Source: an uncultured Propionibacteriaceae bacterium (lineage in GTDB: Bacteria > Actinomycetota > Actinomycetes > Propionibacteriales > Propionibacteriaceae). From it: a stretch of DNA of 51,849 bases. Under the pieces are notes generated by a model. It did no database searches. It was given only the letters and a program-made list of their open reading frames with translations, and was not told where the DNA came from. Location: the NCBI GenBank assembly GCA_937965785.1, contig CALCKT010000037.1:1-51849 (forward strand). Reading direction: 5' to 3'. Each line of letters starts with the position of its first letter. Positions within the stretch are counted from its first letter, which is position 1. This document shows positions 7,548-15,903 of this stretch, piece after piece. Made by a program: the position numbers and the translations under genes.

Positions 7548-8440
7548 CACCTCGACACTTCTTCGTTCCAGATGACCGTTCTGCCTTTCACAGCCTCGCG
7601 ATCGCGTGGCGGACGAATGACGACGCAGCCGCCGGCCAGCGTACAGCGCTCAAGGGGGCAGCCGCCCCGCTGCCGGCTCGCCTGCGTCCTGTCCAGACCA
7701 CCTGGAGGCATGCAGCCGGGGCGAGCTGCCTGGTCGCCACCCTTCCAGAAGCGGGCGCCGAGGCGTGGAGCGAAGCTGTGGCCAGGACGCTGCGCACACG
7801 ACCTGATGAGGTGACCCACCCCGTCGTGGTCGCGGTCGGGCCGGGCGAGCCCGGGGAGTTTGCAGCAGCGCCTGCCTGGGGCCCGCTCGACCTGGAAGGG
7901 GCTGATCAAAAGATCGTGAGCTCGTTCCAGCAAAAACGTCAGGAAGGAATTGAGCACACGACGGTCATCGGGCTGGATCCGGCGGCCAAGGCCGGGCATG
8001 CAGCGACATTCGTTGCCCTCAGCGCGCTACTCGCTGGCCCACATCGAACCCTCCAGGATGTGCTGCAAGAAGCCGGACTTCCCGCAGCCGTGACCATCAG
8101 CCGCAGGCTGATCAACGGAATTCCTGCTGTAGTCTGGACGTTCGCCATCGAGGCCGAGGGACGGGGCATTTACGACGTCATCGACGTTGCGGGAGACTTC
8201 GCGCGCGACGTTGTAGCGGAGCCGGAATCCGCAATCGCCTTCGCCGGGGCGAACCTGCGGCGTGCCTGGCAGTCGCCGGGTGGTCTGGCCAATGCAATCG
8301 CCGAGTACGAGGTGATGGGCTGGGGTGGTTGCCTCGTGCACGACCCCGACGCCGCCGTCCGTGATGCCGCGCCCAACCTGCGAGCCGGGTTCGCTGGGCT
8401 GCTGGAGCCACTGAGCGAGGTTCTAGGGGTAGCCGCGTGA
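7544..8440 (+). CDS. M16-like non-catalytic partner subunit
   Basis: 298 aa, starting within the stop of the catalytic M16 gene (ATGA). It lacks HxxEH. The N-terminus (residues 1-25) has the M16-like strand pattern followed by an irregular region, and the C-terminal half carries RRLINGIPAVVWTFAIEAEGRG, an M16 domain-2-like stretch. M16 enzymes often work as an active/inactive heterodimer enclosing a chamber, so this should be the inactive half. It ends the operon. The next gene is convergent, with only 15 bases between the two stop codons. Assignment rests on pairing and weak fold resemblance. Confidence 0.65.
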   Translation: MTPRHFFVPDDRSAFHSLAIAWRTNDDAAAGQRTALKGAAAPLPARLRPVQTTWRHAAGASCLVATLPEAGAEAWSEAVARTLRTRPDEVTHPVVVAVGPGEPGEFAAAPAWGPLDLEGADQKIVSSFQQKRQEGIEHTTVIGLDPAAKAGHAATFVALSALLAGPHRTLQDVLQEAGLPAAVTISRRLINGIPAVVWTFAIEAEGRGIYDVIDVAGDFARDVVAEPESAIAFAGANLRRAWQSPGGLANAIAEYEVMGWGGCLVHDPDAAVRDAAPNLRAGFAGLLEPLSEVLGVAA

Positions 8441-8455
8441 CCGGAACGATCAGGC

Positions 8456-9118
8456 CTAGCTGCGGTTGATTTTTACCAAGCCGTGCTGGATTGCTTCGAT
8501 CAAGATCTGGATCCGGTCTCGGACCCCCATCTTTTCCATCACTTTCACGAAGCGCTGCTTAATTGTCGATTCGGTGACAAAGAGTTCCTTTGCCATCTCC
8601 CGGTTGCTCATTCCCTGCGCCAGGAGACGAATGACCTCCATCTCCTTCTCGGTGAGTTTGTTGAGGAGTTCCTGGTTTGGCCTCGTGGTTGCGGGAATGG
8701 ATGTTTCCAGTCCTTTGATGACGTATTTTGTGACCTCCGGAGACAAAGCAGCCTCACCCGCCATCACGGTATGGATTGCGGCGATCAGGTCTCGCGGTTT
8801 GGTGTCTTTCACTATGTATCCGGAAGCTCCGGCGCGAAGGAGATCGACGATGTATCGGTCCGTCGCGAACGTGGTGAGACCCAAGATTTTTACTTCGGGG
8901 TATTCCGCATGAATTTTTGCGGTGGCGCCAACTCCGTCAAGGATCGGCATCTGCATGTCCATGAGGATCAAGTCTGGTCGCAGGGCTGCTGTCTGGCGCA
9001 GCGCCACCTGCCCGCCAGCGGCTTCGCCAACCACGTGGAGGGACGGGTCCAGTGTGAGATAGTCGCGCAGGGTTTCGCGGGTCAATGACTCATCGTCGAC
9101 CAGCAGCACGCGGGTCAT
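8456..9118 (-). CDS. NarL/LuxR-family response regulator
   Basis: 220 aa. The receiver domain begins VLLVDDE with phosphoacceptor Asp54 in LILMDMQMP, the T switch residue is in LTTFA, and Lys is in IVKD. The C-terminal LuxR helix-turn-helix reads LTEKEMEVIRLLAQGMSNREMA...STIKQRF (about 150-200). The start is set at ATG 9118 because it overlaps the sensor kinase stop (ATGA). It reads convergently towards the RiPP operon; control of that operon is plausible but unproven. Its GC content looks lower than that of downstream housekeeping genes. Confidence 0.93.
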   Translation of the reverse strand: MTRVLLVDDESLTRETLRDYLTLDPSLHVVGEAAGGQVALRQTAALRPDLILMDMQMPILDGVGATAKIHAEYPEVKILGLTTFATDRYIVDLLRAGASGYIVKDTKPRDLIAAIHTVMAGEAALSPEVTKYVIKGLETSIPATTRPNQELLNKLTEKEMEVIRLLAQGMSNREMAKELFVTESTIKQRFVKVMEKMGVRDRIQILIEAIQHGLVKINRS

Positions 9119-10356
9119 ATCAGTTCTCCCATTCTTGAAGCGGCGAGAGTCTTGAGTTTTGTCGGGATGATCATGGTCGTCGTCCACACTCCCCCCTTGG
9201 CTTCGGCGACAACGCTGCCCTCGAATACCTCAGTTCTGGCCTTCATCGACTCGATTCCGGTCCGCGAAGAGGCTATTGGCTTGCCAGCAGCAATGTGATT
9301 TGACGAAGAAAGCGCTACCCGATTCTCCTCAACCGTGAGAGCGAGCCGCACCTCACTGTTGGGAGCGCCGTGCTTCAACACATTGGTCCCGAGCTCGCGG
9401 ACGGTGCGGCGCAGTACCTGCCGCACAATCTCGGGTACGCGCGCGACGGGGCCGGTCAGTTCCAAGTTGACACGGAAACCGGCCTTTTCCAGGGCGGCCG
9501 CGACGTTCTTCGCGTCGTGGACAAGCCCGGCGGCGGTCGTTGTTTCGCCGGATGGCGCCGCGATCTCCAAAGCCTCCTCAGGCGTCGTGCCCGGGGTGGG
9601 GGAGTCGCCCTCGTTGTTCTGCTTCAGGAGGAGGACGAGGCTGCGCAGGTCCTGCAAGGCCTGCGAGGCCGCGTCGCCGATCGTCTCAAGCAACTCGTCC
9701 TTCTTCGCGGGATCGGCATAGGTCTCTGCGCGTCGCGCTTGCATCGCGATTACCGTGACGTCGTGTGCGACAATGTCGTGCAATTCGTGTGCGAGCCTCG
9801 TTCGCTCCTCGTTACGAATACGGATTTGCTCCTCGCGTAGCTTTTCAACCTCATCGGCAGCCCGCTCTGCCCTCGACTTAAAAGTGTTGGCCGCGAGGCC
9901 AGCAGCAGCCGCACACAATGCGACGATGATCATGGCGACCATGCCCTTTTGAGAGTCAGGGTTTATCATGCCAAATACGGGGCCGGTGATCAAGGCTAAA
10001 CCGGCAAAGACCAGAGCAGGTATTCGCGGCAGCGCAAAAGTTGTGAACCCCACAGCGAATACCATGGGAATCGTCGTGGCGTATATCAACAGCAGCGGCG
10101 CGCCAAGCAGAGCGATAGCCATGACGACTGCGATCCATGTGGCGGCGGCCAGATACGGGCCCGCCAGCAGCGCCAGGAGTGGCAAGAGAGGGAGGATGAG
10201 CTCGAACCACCCCGAGGAGGTCGACAGGTCGACATCGCCGTTGAGGACGTCGCTTGCGGCCAAGGCGGCAACAACGACGAATAGAAGCACCCGAGTGACT
10301 CTTCCCCCGGGTAGTCGTCGGGCCTGGCCGACCCACCCCTGCGATCGTTGCGCCAT
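9115..10356 (-). CDS. HisKA_3-type membrane sensor histidine kinase
   Basis: 413 aa. Five or six hydrophobic segments lie between about residues 20 and 160, with almost no extracytoplasmic loop. A coiled linker follows, then the HisKA_3 dimerisation box LAHELHDIVAH (phospho-His near 193) and an ATPase domain with N-box ELGTNVLKHG and a short G-box region. Partner of the response regulator. ATG 10356 is chosen because TAGACT lies exactly 6 bases upstream, indicating a leaderless mRNA; a TTG at 10362 is the alternative. The short loops suggest sensing of a hydrophobic or membrane-associated ligand, for example the neighbouring peptide or the RiPP; that is inference. Confidence 0.9.
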   Translation of the reverse strand: MAQRSQGWVGQARRLPGGRVTRVLLFVVVAALAASDVLNGDVDLSTSSGWFELILPLLPLLALLAGPYLAAATWIAVVMAIALLGAPLLLIYATTIPMVFAVGFTTFALPRIPALVFAGLALITGPVFGMINPDSQKGMVAMIIVALCAAAAGLAANTFKSRAERAADEVEKLREEQIRIRNEERTRLAHELHDIVAHDVTVIAMQARRAETYADPAKKDELLETIGDAASQALQDLRSLVLLLKQNNEGDSPTPGTTPEEALEIAAPSGETTTAAGLVHDAKNVAAALEKAGFRVNLELTGPVARVPEIVRQVLRRTVRELGTNVLKHGAPNSEVRLALTVEENRVALSSSNHIAAGKPIASSRTGIESMKARTEVFEGSVVAEAKGGVWTTTMIIPTKLKTLAASRMGELI

Positions 10357-10362
10357 GGACAA

Positions 10363-10400
10363 AGTCTAGATGAGGATTGCTCCCAAGCTGCCCGATGGCA
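10363..10400 (-). promoter_or_regulatory. Leaderless promoter and CTGCC-N4-GGCAG dyad of the sensor kinase gene
   Basis: On the minus strand TAGACT (10368-10363) is followed by 6 bases and the ATG. A perfect dyad CTGCC-CGAT-GGCAG (10387-10400) overlaps where the -35 element should be, so it may be an operator. It also lies in the shared upstream region of the divergent secreted-peptide gene. Confidence 0.45.
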
Positions 10401-10521
10401 GAACTTTCGTACACGTGGCAAATAGCCTCCGGTACAGAAGGCGGACGAGGGGGCGCTGCAAGACTGCGGAACACAGCCGAGAACACGCTTGGCACCAGCA
10501 CCACGAAAAGAGAGCTCAGCC

Positions 10522-10680
10522 ATGAAAAAACTCCTTGTCAGCGCCCTGATCGCCGCCTTGATGCTCGTCCCGGAAGTCGCTTGCGCGGCCACTTCGACCC
10601 CAGAACCTTCGACACATGCGTCAGTCAAGCACGAACCGAACGCCCGTTCGTTTATTTGTAGGCTCTTCGGAGTCTGCTGA
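10522..10680 (+). CDS. 52-aa secreted peptide with C-terminal CxxxxxC
   Basis: A signal peptide (MKKLL, hydrophobic SALIAALMLV, then a VACA-A cleavage site) leaves a mature peptide of about 29 residues. It starts ATSTPEPSTH and ends RSFICRLFGVC. The two cysteines six positions apart could form a disulphide loop. AGAGAG upstream of the ATG is a modest ribosome site. The gene is divergent from the sensor kinase, an arrangement seen for peptide pheromones and their receptors. It is not a homologue of the two RiPP precursors, although it also ends in Cys. The E-V-A-C sequence is a poor lipobox. Function unknown; a signalling peptide is a hypothesis. Confidence 0.6.
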   Translation: MKKLLVSALIAALMLVPEVACAATSTPEPSTHASVKHEPNARSFICRLFGVC

Positions 10681-10836
10681 GCTGGATTCCGAGTCGGTCG
10701 TGCGTACTGCGGGTGTCCACAAGGATGATGAAGGCCTAGATCTTTCCGCAGCAACGCCGGGGCAACGGCCTTACCAACACTCCCATTCCTCCACTCATGA
10801 CCGCCAACACCCCTTGGACTTGGCCATCTAGGCTGG

Positions 10837-13131
10837 ATGGCACCCGACCCAGGAGTCATCTTGCCCCTCACATCCGTCGCCGACCGCCTGCGCGAGTCCA
10901 TGTGGCGTTCCGCCAATGACAAGCGCCTCAAACGCCTCCAACGGGTGGTGGACGCCATGCCGCAGGACCCTCCCGAGGCCCCGAACCGGCTCGATGTGAC
11001 CGGCGACGCCGAACTGGCCGGTTTCCTGGCGGTCGCAGGTGAGGTGGCGGGGCGGGAGGTGGGGCTCGACCCCTTCCCCAACCAGTACCTGGCCACCGCC
11101 GCCCTGCTGCGAGGGTTCTCCATCGAACTGGCGACCGGGGAGGGCAAGACCCTCGTGGGTGCGATGGCCGCCGCCGGCTGGGCCCTGGAGGGGCGCCACG
11201 TCCACGTGCTGACCGCCAACGACTACCTCGCGGCCCGCGACGCCGACTGGATGGGTCCGCTGTACCGCGGCCTCGGACTGACCTGCGCGGCCGTGCAGGC
11301 CGACCAGGACCTGCCCGCCCGGCAGGTCGCCTACGCCGCCGACATCACCTACTCCTCGGTGGCCGAGGCCGGTTTCGACCTGCTCCGCGACCGCCTCGCC
11401 GCCCGGCCCGGGGACCGCACCGGGGCCCGCCGCGAGGTGGTGCTCGTCGACGAGGCCGACGCGGTCCTGCTCGACGAGGCCCGTGTGCCCCTGGTGCTCG
11501 CCGCCGACGCCGAACCGCACCGCGACGAACACGCCCTGGCGCTCGCCGCCTACGTGCGAGGCCTCGAGGCGGGCCGCGACTACGTCGTCGCGCCCGACCG
11601 CCGCACCGTCCACCTCACCGACGACGGGTTGCGCCGCGTCGAGGACGACCACCCCGGACGCGACCTGTTCGGCACCGACTCCGAGTTCCTCGTCTCGCTG
11701 AACCTCGCCCTCCACGCCCACGCCGCCCTGGAACGCGACGTCGACTACCTCGTCGCCGACGACCGCGTCTGGCTCGTCAGCGGGTCGCGGGGAAGGGTGG
11801 ACCGGCTGCAACGCTGGCCCGACGGGCTGCAGCTCGCCGTCGAGGCGAAGGAAGCCCTCGAGACCGCCCCCGGACTCCAGGTCCTCGACCAGCTCGTCAT
11901 CGCGGAACTGGTCGGCGGCTACGAGAGGCTCGTCGGCATGAGCGCGACCATGCGGTCCGCCGACGAGGAACTCGAATCCCTGTACGGGCTGCAGGTCGCG
12001 GTGATCCCGTCGCACCTGCCGTGCCGCCGCACCGACCACCCCACCCGGCTCCACGCCACCTCCGAGCATCGCGACGCGGCCCTGGCGGACCTCGTCCGGG
12101 AATCCGGGGAGCGGGGGCGACCCGTGCTGGTCGCGACCCAGAGCGTGAGGGAATCGGAGCGGATCGCGGACCTGCTGCGCGGCCTCGGCATCGAATGCGT
12201 GCTGCTGAACGCCCGCAACACCACCGAGGAGGCCGCGATCATCTCGCGGGCCGGTGAGGCGGGCCGGGTCACGGTCTCGACGCAGATGGCCGGGCGCGGC
12301 ACCGACGTGGTGCCCTCACCCGAGGCCGTCGAGGCGGGTGGGCTGCTGGTGGTCGGGGTGGGGCGTTTCCCCAGCGCCCGGCTCGACGACCAGCTCCGCG
12401 GCCGCGCCGGCCGGCAGGGTGATCCGGGGGAGTCGGTGTTCCTCGCCAGCCTCGCGGACCGTCTCGTCACCGACAACGACCCTGACCATCCCGAACCCGC
12501 GGTCGTGGACGGCGACGGTGAGGTCGAACAGTGCCGCGCGAACCGTCGCGTCCTGGGAGCCGTGGACCATGCGCAGCGGGTCAGCGACGGCGAGCAGCGC
12601 AACCTGAGGTGGTTGTCGTGGCGCTACGGCGAACTGCTGCGCCGCCAACGCGCCCACCTCGTCGAGGTGCGCGAAACCTGTCTCGAGGGGCCCGAGGCCC
12701 TCGACCGGCTCGCCGAACACGCACCCGAGGAGGTCGTGGGGCTGGGGGAGCGGGTCGGGGCGGACGAACTCGAGGCGGCGGCGCGACTGGCGCTGGTCGC
12801 AGCCATCGACGCCGCCTGGAGCGCGCACCTCGGGCACGCCGCCGAGCTGCGCGAGGGCATCCACCTGCGGGTGCTGGCCCGTGAGGATCCGCTGACCGAG
12901 TTCGAGAAGGAGATGGGGGCGGCCTACCAGGGTCTTTCCGGACGCATCCTCGACGACGCCGTCGCCACCCTCCTGGATGCTGCGGTCGTCGACGGGCGGC
13001 TGGACCTGGAGTCGCTGGGGGCCCGGATTCCCAGCGCCACCTGGGCCTACACCGTCACCGACAACGAACTGGGCGATGACTTCACCCGGATGGGTCGTGC
13101 CCTGCGTCGTCGCCTCGCGGGTCGGGGATAG
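10837..13131 (+). CDS. secA2: Accessory protein translocase ATPase SecA2
   Basis: 764 aa, shorter than housekeeping SecA (about 900) and without the C-terminal zinc/linker domain, as in actinobacterial SecA2. Residues 99-105 are the Walker A ATGEGKT; VLVDEADAVLLDEARVPL is the DEVD-type Walker B with preprotein cross-linking start; STQMAGRGTD and GRAGRQGDPG are the helicase motifs V/VI. It drives export of a subset of proteins at the membrane. The ATG at 10837 gives the full N-terminus; no clear ribosome site is present, and a TTG at 10861 is the alternative. The third base is strongly GC, unlike the RiPP region before it. Confidence 0.93.
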   Translation: MAPDPGVILPLTSVADRLRESMWRSANDKRLKRLQRVVDAMPQDPPEAPNRLDVTGDAELAGFLAVAGEVAGREVGLDPFPNQYLATAALLRGFSIELATGEGKTLVGAMAAAGWALEGRHVHVLTANDYLAARDADWMGPLYRGLGLTCAAVQADQDLPARQVAYAADITYSSVAEAGFDLLRDRLAARPGDRTGARREVVLVDEADAVLLDEARVPLVLAADAEPHRDEHALALAAYVRGLEAGRDYVVAPDRRTVHLTDDGLRRVEDDHPGRDLFGTDSEFLVSLNLALHAHAALERDVDYLVADDRVWLVSGSRGRVDRLQRWPDGLQLAVEAKEALETAPGLQVLDQLVIAELVGGYERLVGMSATMRSADEELESLYGLQVAVIPSHLPCRRTDHPTRLHATSEHRDAALADLVRESGERGRPVLVATQSVRESERIADLLRGLGIECVLLNARNTTEEAAIISRAGEAGRVTVSTQMAGRGTDVVPSPEAVEAGGLLVVGVGRFPSARLDDQLRGRAGRQGDPGESVFLASLADRLVTDNDPDHPEPAVVDGDGEVEQCRANRRVLGAVDHAQRVSDGEQRNLRWLSWRYGELLRRQRAHLVEVRETCLEGPEALDRLAEHAPEEVVGLGERVGADELEAAARLALVAAIDAAWSAHLGHAAELREGIHLRVLAREDPLTEFEKEMGAAYQGLSGRILDDAVATLLDAAVVDGRLDLESLGARIPSATWAYTVTDNELGDDFTRMGRALRRRLAGRG

Positions 13132-13228
13132 CGTCTGCCTACCTCGTGGGGTGGGGGTGGGGTTCGCTTGTCCGGGGCGGGGCCAGTTGGGGTTCGCTTG
13201 CCTTGTGGTCGTTTGCTTGCGCTGTAGC

Positions 13229-13375
13229 GCTGGCGTTTGACGGTTGGGCTGGCGTTTCCGTCGGGAAGGCAGGCGAACGACGGTAGGGCAGGCGGACGAC
13301 GGTAGGGCAAGCGAACGACGGTAGAGCAAGCGAACGACGGGAGAGCTGGCGTTTGACGGGAGAGCTGGCGGCCGG
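13229..13375. repeat. Tandem array of about seven 19-bp units plus a partial unit
   Basis: Units begin at 13229, 13248 (21 bp), 13269, 13288, 13307, 13326 and 13345, with a partial one at 13364. Two subtypes alternate: GCAAGCGAACGACGGTAGA-like and GCTGGCGTTTGACGGGAGA-like. Just upstream (13160-13225) the complement GTTCGCTTG/GTTTGCTTG occurs three times, so the region can fold on itself. It occupies the 351-base gap between secA2 and prs, which has no gene. Function unknown. Confidence 0.85.
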
Positions 13376-13438
13376 TGAGAAGAGTTTTTGACAAGCTCCA
13401 CCGTGTCGCGACGACCTTGACGGTCTCGCCGATGACCT

Positions 13439-13454
13439 CCCCACTAGGGTGGGG
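13439..13454. promoter_or_regulatory. Hairpin CCCCAC-TAGG-GTGGGG upstream of prs
   Basis: Six-base perfect arms around a 4-base loop, 28 bases before the prs start and ahead of its AAGGAGA ribosome site. It could be a terminator for read-through from secA2 or a prs leader element. Confidence 0.45.
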
Positions 13455-13482
13455 ATGTACAGCCGTCTAACAAGGAGAGACC

Positions 13483-14463
13483 GTGAAGGGCATCGTTGTT
13501 TTCTCCGGTTCCGCCCATCATGCGCTGGCTGACGAGATCTGTGACCACCTTGAGGTTCCCCGGAGTCACGTGAAGATCTCCCGGTTCAGCAACGATTGCC
13601 TCCAGGCCCAGCTGCTCGCCAACTGCCGACAACGCGACGTCTACATCGTGCAGCCGCTCGTGCCACCCACCCAGGAGCACCTGATGGAACTGCTGCTGAT
13701 GGTCAACGCCGCCCGTGGCGCGTCGGCGGCGCAGATCACGGCGGTGATCCCGCACTACGCCTACGCCCGTTCCGACAAGAAGGACGCCTCCCGCATCTCC
13801 CTGGGCGGTCGTCTCGTCGCCGACCTGCTGGTCACCGCCGGCGTCGACCGGGTGCTGACGATGAACCTCCACGCCCCGCAGGTCCACGGGTTCTTCTCCG
13901 TGCCGGTGGATCACCTCACGGCGCTCGGCGTCATCGCCGACCACTACCGCGGCCGCGACCTCAGCAACCACGTCGTCGTCTCCCCGGACCTCGGCAACGC
14001 CAAACAGGCGACGCTGCTGGCGCGGCTCCTCGGATTGCCAGTGGCCGCCGGCAACAAGCAGCGCCTCGCCGACGACAAGGTGGTGATCTCGTCGGTGGTC
14101 GGTGACGTCGCGGGCAAGAAGGCAATCGTCCTGGACGACGAGATCGCCACGGGCGGGTCGATCGTCGAGATCGTCTCCCGGCTGGCCGATTTCGGGTGCG
14201 TCGAGGCCTCCATCGCCTGCACCCATGGACTGTTCACCGGCTCGGCGGTGGAGCGGCTCACCTCCGCCACCCACATCTCGGAGGTGGTCTCCACCAACAC
14301 CGTCCCCGCACCCGAGAACTTCCCGGGCCTGAAGGTGCTGAGCGTCGCCTCGCTGTTCGCGGAGGCCATCGCCCGGATTCACAGCGGAAACTCGGTCTCG
14401 ACACTGTTCAACGGGGTCGATCCCGCCTACGCCCAACCCCAGGAACCCGAGGGCCTGTTCTGA
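13483..14463 (+). CDS. prs: Ribose-phosphate pyrophosphokinase
   Basis: 326 aa. Makes PRPP from ribose 5-phosphate and ATP for nucleotide, His and Trp synthesis in the cytoplasm. Seen: the N-terminal SGSAHHALADEI, the ATP-loop PHYAYARSDKKD, the catalytic MNLHAPQVHGFF, and the PRPP loop VLDDEIATGGSI. GTG 13483 is preceded by AAGGAGAGACC. The SDKK rather than RQDKK pattern is a small departure from the commonest enzymes. The following gene is convergent, 10 bases away. Confidence 0.95.
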   Translation: MKGIVVFSGSAHHALADEICDHLEVPRSHVKISRFSNDCLQAQLLANCRQRDVYIVQPLVPPTQEHLMELLLMVNAARGASAAQITAVIPHYAYARSDKKDASRISLGGRLVADLLVTAGVDRVLTMNLHAPQVHGFFSVPVDHLTALGVIADHYRGRDLSNHVVVSPDLGNAKQATLLARLLGLPVAAGNKQRLADDKVVISSVVGDVAGKKAIVLDDEIATGGSIVEIVSRLADFGCVEASIACTHGLFTGSAVERLTSATHISEVVSTNTVPAPENFPGLKVLSVASLFAEAIARIHSGNSVSTLFNGVDPAYAQPQEPEGLF

Positions 14464-14473
14464 TTCCGGTTGT

Positions 14474-15784
14474 TCAGCGCCGCCTGCTGGCGCGGATTCT
14501 TTCCACGACCTCCCGCCAGGTCGGGACGATCACCCCGTGGGGACGCATCATGGTGCGCAGCCGGTGGCGGGTGCCGAAGATGCCGATCAGGCCGACGGCG
14601 AAGAACGGGAACTGCAAAGCCATGGCCTGGTCGAGCTGTTCGGCGGTGTAGTCGCCGGAGGGGTTGAGCCAGCCCAGGAAGGCGCTGATGGCCAGCAGGC
14701 TCAGGGTGGCGCCCGTGAAGGAACCGGTGATGACCAGGCCGTTGGCCGCGCCGAGGCGGTGCGGGGGCAGCAGGGTGCGGGGATAGTCGAATCCGATGCC
14801 GGTGCCCGGACCGCCCGCGGACATCGCGACCACCAGGAGGATCAGCAGCCACCACGGCACCCTTCCCGGCCACAGCAGCGCCGCCGCCCATCCGAGCACA
14901 TTGAACCCGATGACGGCGAGAGCCAGGTTGCTGCGACGCAGCGGGTGACGCGAGGTCAGCCAGCCCAGCAGCGGCGAGAAGACGATGGAGCCGTAGACGG
15001 TGAGGCTGAACAGGAAGGCGGCCTCGGCCTCCGAGCGTCCCTCCGCCTGTTGCAGCCACGGGATGCCCCAGATCATCGCGAACACGTTGACGCTGAAGCC
15101 GCTGGTGAAGTGCACCCAGAACCCGAGCCGGGTCGCGGGATGCCGCCAGGCGTCGGCGATGCCGCGGGGCAGGTCGGAGAGTTTCTCCTCCTTCGGGGCG
15201 GGTCGCGTCCGGCCGGGGGGTACGTCGCGAACCCACACGGCGCTCATGACCCCCGCGACCACGGAGGCGAGGGCTGCACCCAGGAAGGCCCACACCCAGC
15301 CTTGGGTGTTGAACAGAGGAAGCAGGATGGTCGCGGAGGCCACCTGCCCCATCTGCCCCAGCAACCCAGCCAGCTGCGTCAGGACCGGCACCCGCGACGG
15401 CGCGAACCATTCGGGGATGAGCCGCAGCACCGAACCGTACATGCAGGCATCGCCGATGCCCAGCAGGATGCGGGCGGCGAAGGCCAGGGGCAGGGAGTCG
15501 GCGAAGGCCATGATCACCTGCGCGGCGACCATCACCCCGGAACCCGCGATCATCACCACCCGCGACCCGTAGCGGTCGACCAGCACCCCGACGGGCAGCT
15601 GCGCCAGCGCGTAGGTCGCGAGCTGGACCATCACGAAGGTGGAGATGATACCGACGCTGGTGCCGAAGTGGTTCGCCGTCTGGATCCCGAGGACCCCCAG
15701 GCTGGTGCGTTGCATGATCGCGATGCAGTAGGCGAGGATGCCGACGCCCCACACGATCCAGGCCAGCCGCCCGGTCCTTGCCAC
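14474..15784 (-). CDS. Major facilitator superfamily transporter
   Basis: 436 aa with about 12 hydrophobic helices. Between helices 2 and 3 the loop GVLVDRYGSRVVM is the MFS signature, with a central cytoplasmic loop near RTRPAPKEEKLSDLPRG. It resembles nitrate/sugar-phosphate-type or general MFS carriers; the substrate cannot be assigned. GTG 15784 is preferred because AAAGGAG lies 7 bases upstream; the open frame continues further but through a dispersed repeat. Confidence 0.85.
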   Translation of the reverse strand: MARTGRLAWIVWGVGILAYCIAIMQRTSLGVLGIQTANHFGTSVGIISTFVMVQLATYALAQLPVGVLVDRYGSRVVMIAGSGVMVAAQVIMAFADSLPLAFAARILLGIGDACMYGSVLRLIPEWFAPSRVPVLTQLAGLLGQMGQVASATILLPLFNTQGWVWAFLGAALASVVAGVMSAVWVRDVPPGRTRPAPKEEKLSDLPRGIADAWRHPATRLGFWVHFTSGFSVNVFAMIWGIPWLQQAEGRSEAEAAFLFSLTVYGSIVFSPLLGWLTSRHPLRRSNLALAVIGFNVLGWAAALLWPGRVPWWLLILLVVAMSAGGPGTGIGFDYPRTLLPPHRLGAANGLVITGSFTGATLSLLAISAFLGWLNPSGDYTAEQLDQAMALQFPFFAVGLIGIFGTRHRLRTMMRPHGVIVPTWREVVERIRASRRR

Positions 15785-15842
15785 CTCGTGCTCCTTTCCC
15801 ACCACGTCCGCGGAAAGTGTAGAGGTTCCGGGCTGTGCAGTC

Positions 15843-15896
15843 GGTTTCGACTCGGGTCGCTCGTTCCTCGCGACCCGGCTCACCCGGCTTGGGAAG
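15843..15896. repeat. Dispersed palindromic repeat, copy A
   Basis: Starts GGTTTCGACTCGGG, contains a stem CGGGTCGC (15853-15860) / GCGACCCG (15870-15877) and ends GGCTCACCCGGCTTGGG. Related copies lie at 22992-23042, 32819-32861, 32917-32967 and 34148-34254. All are between genes. Confidence 0.75.
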
Positions 15897-15903
15897 GGAG
15901 CGC

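Noticed and set aside
10829..10834. TAGGCT as a leaderless promoter for secA2
   Set aside because: It lies only 2 bases before the ATG, so transcription would begin after that start codon; left unassigned.
10837..12069. Long reverse-strand frame under secA2
   Set aside because: Mirror frame of a high-GC gene; translation is Gly/Val/His-rich without domains.
13229..13375. Tandem 19-bp array as a CRISPR
   Set aside because: Units abut each other with no unique spacers, and no cas genes are nearby.
15785..15883. N-terminal extension of the MFS protein (start at 15883)
   Set aside because: It runs through a dispersed repeat; a good ribosome site supports GTG 15784.
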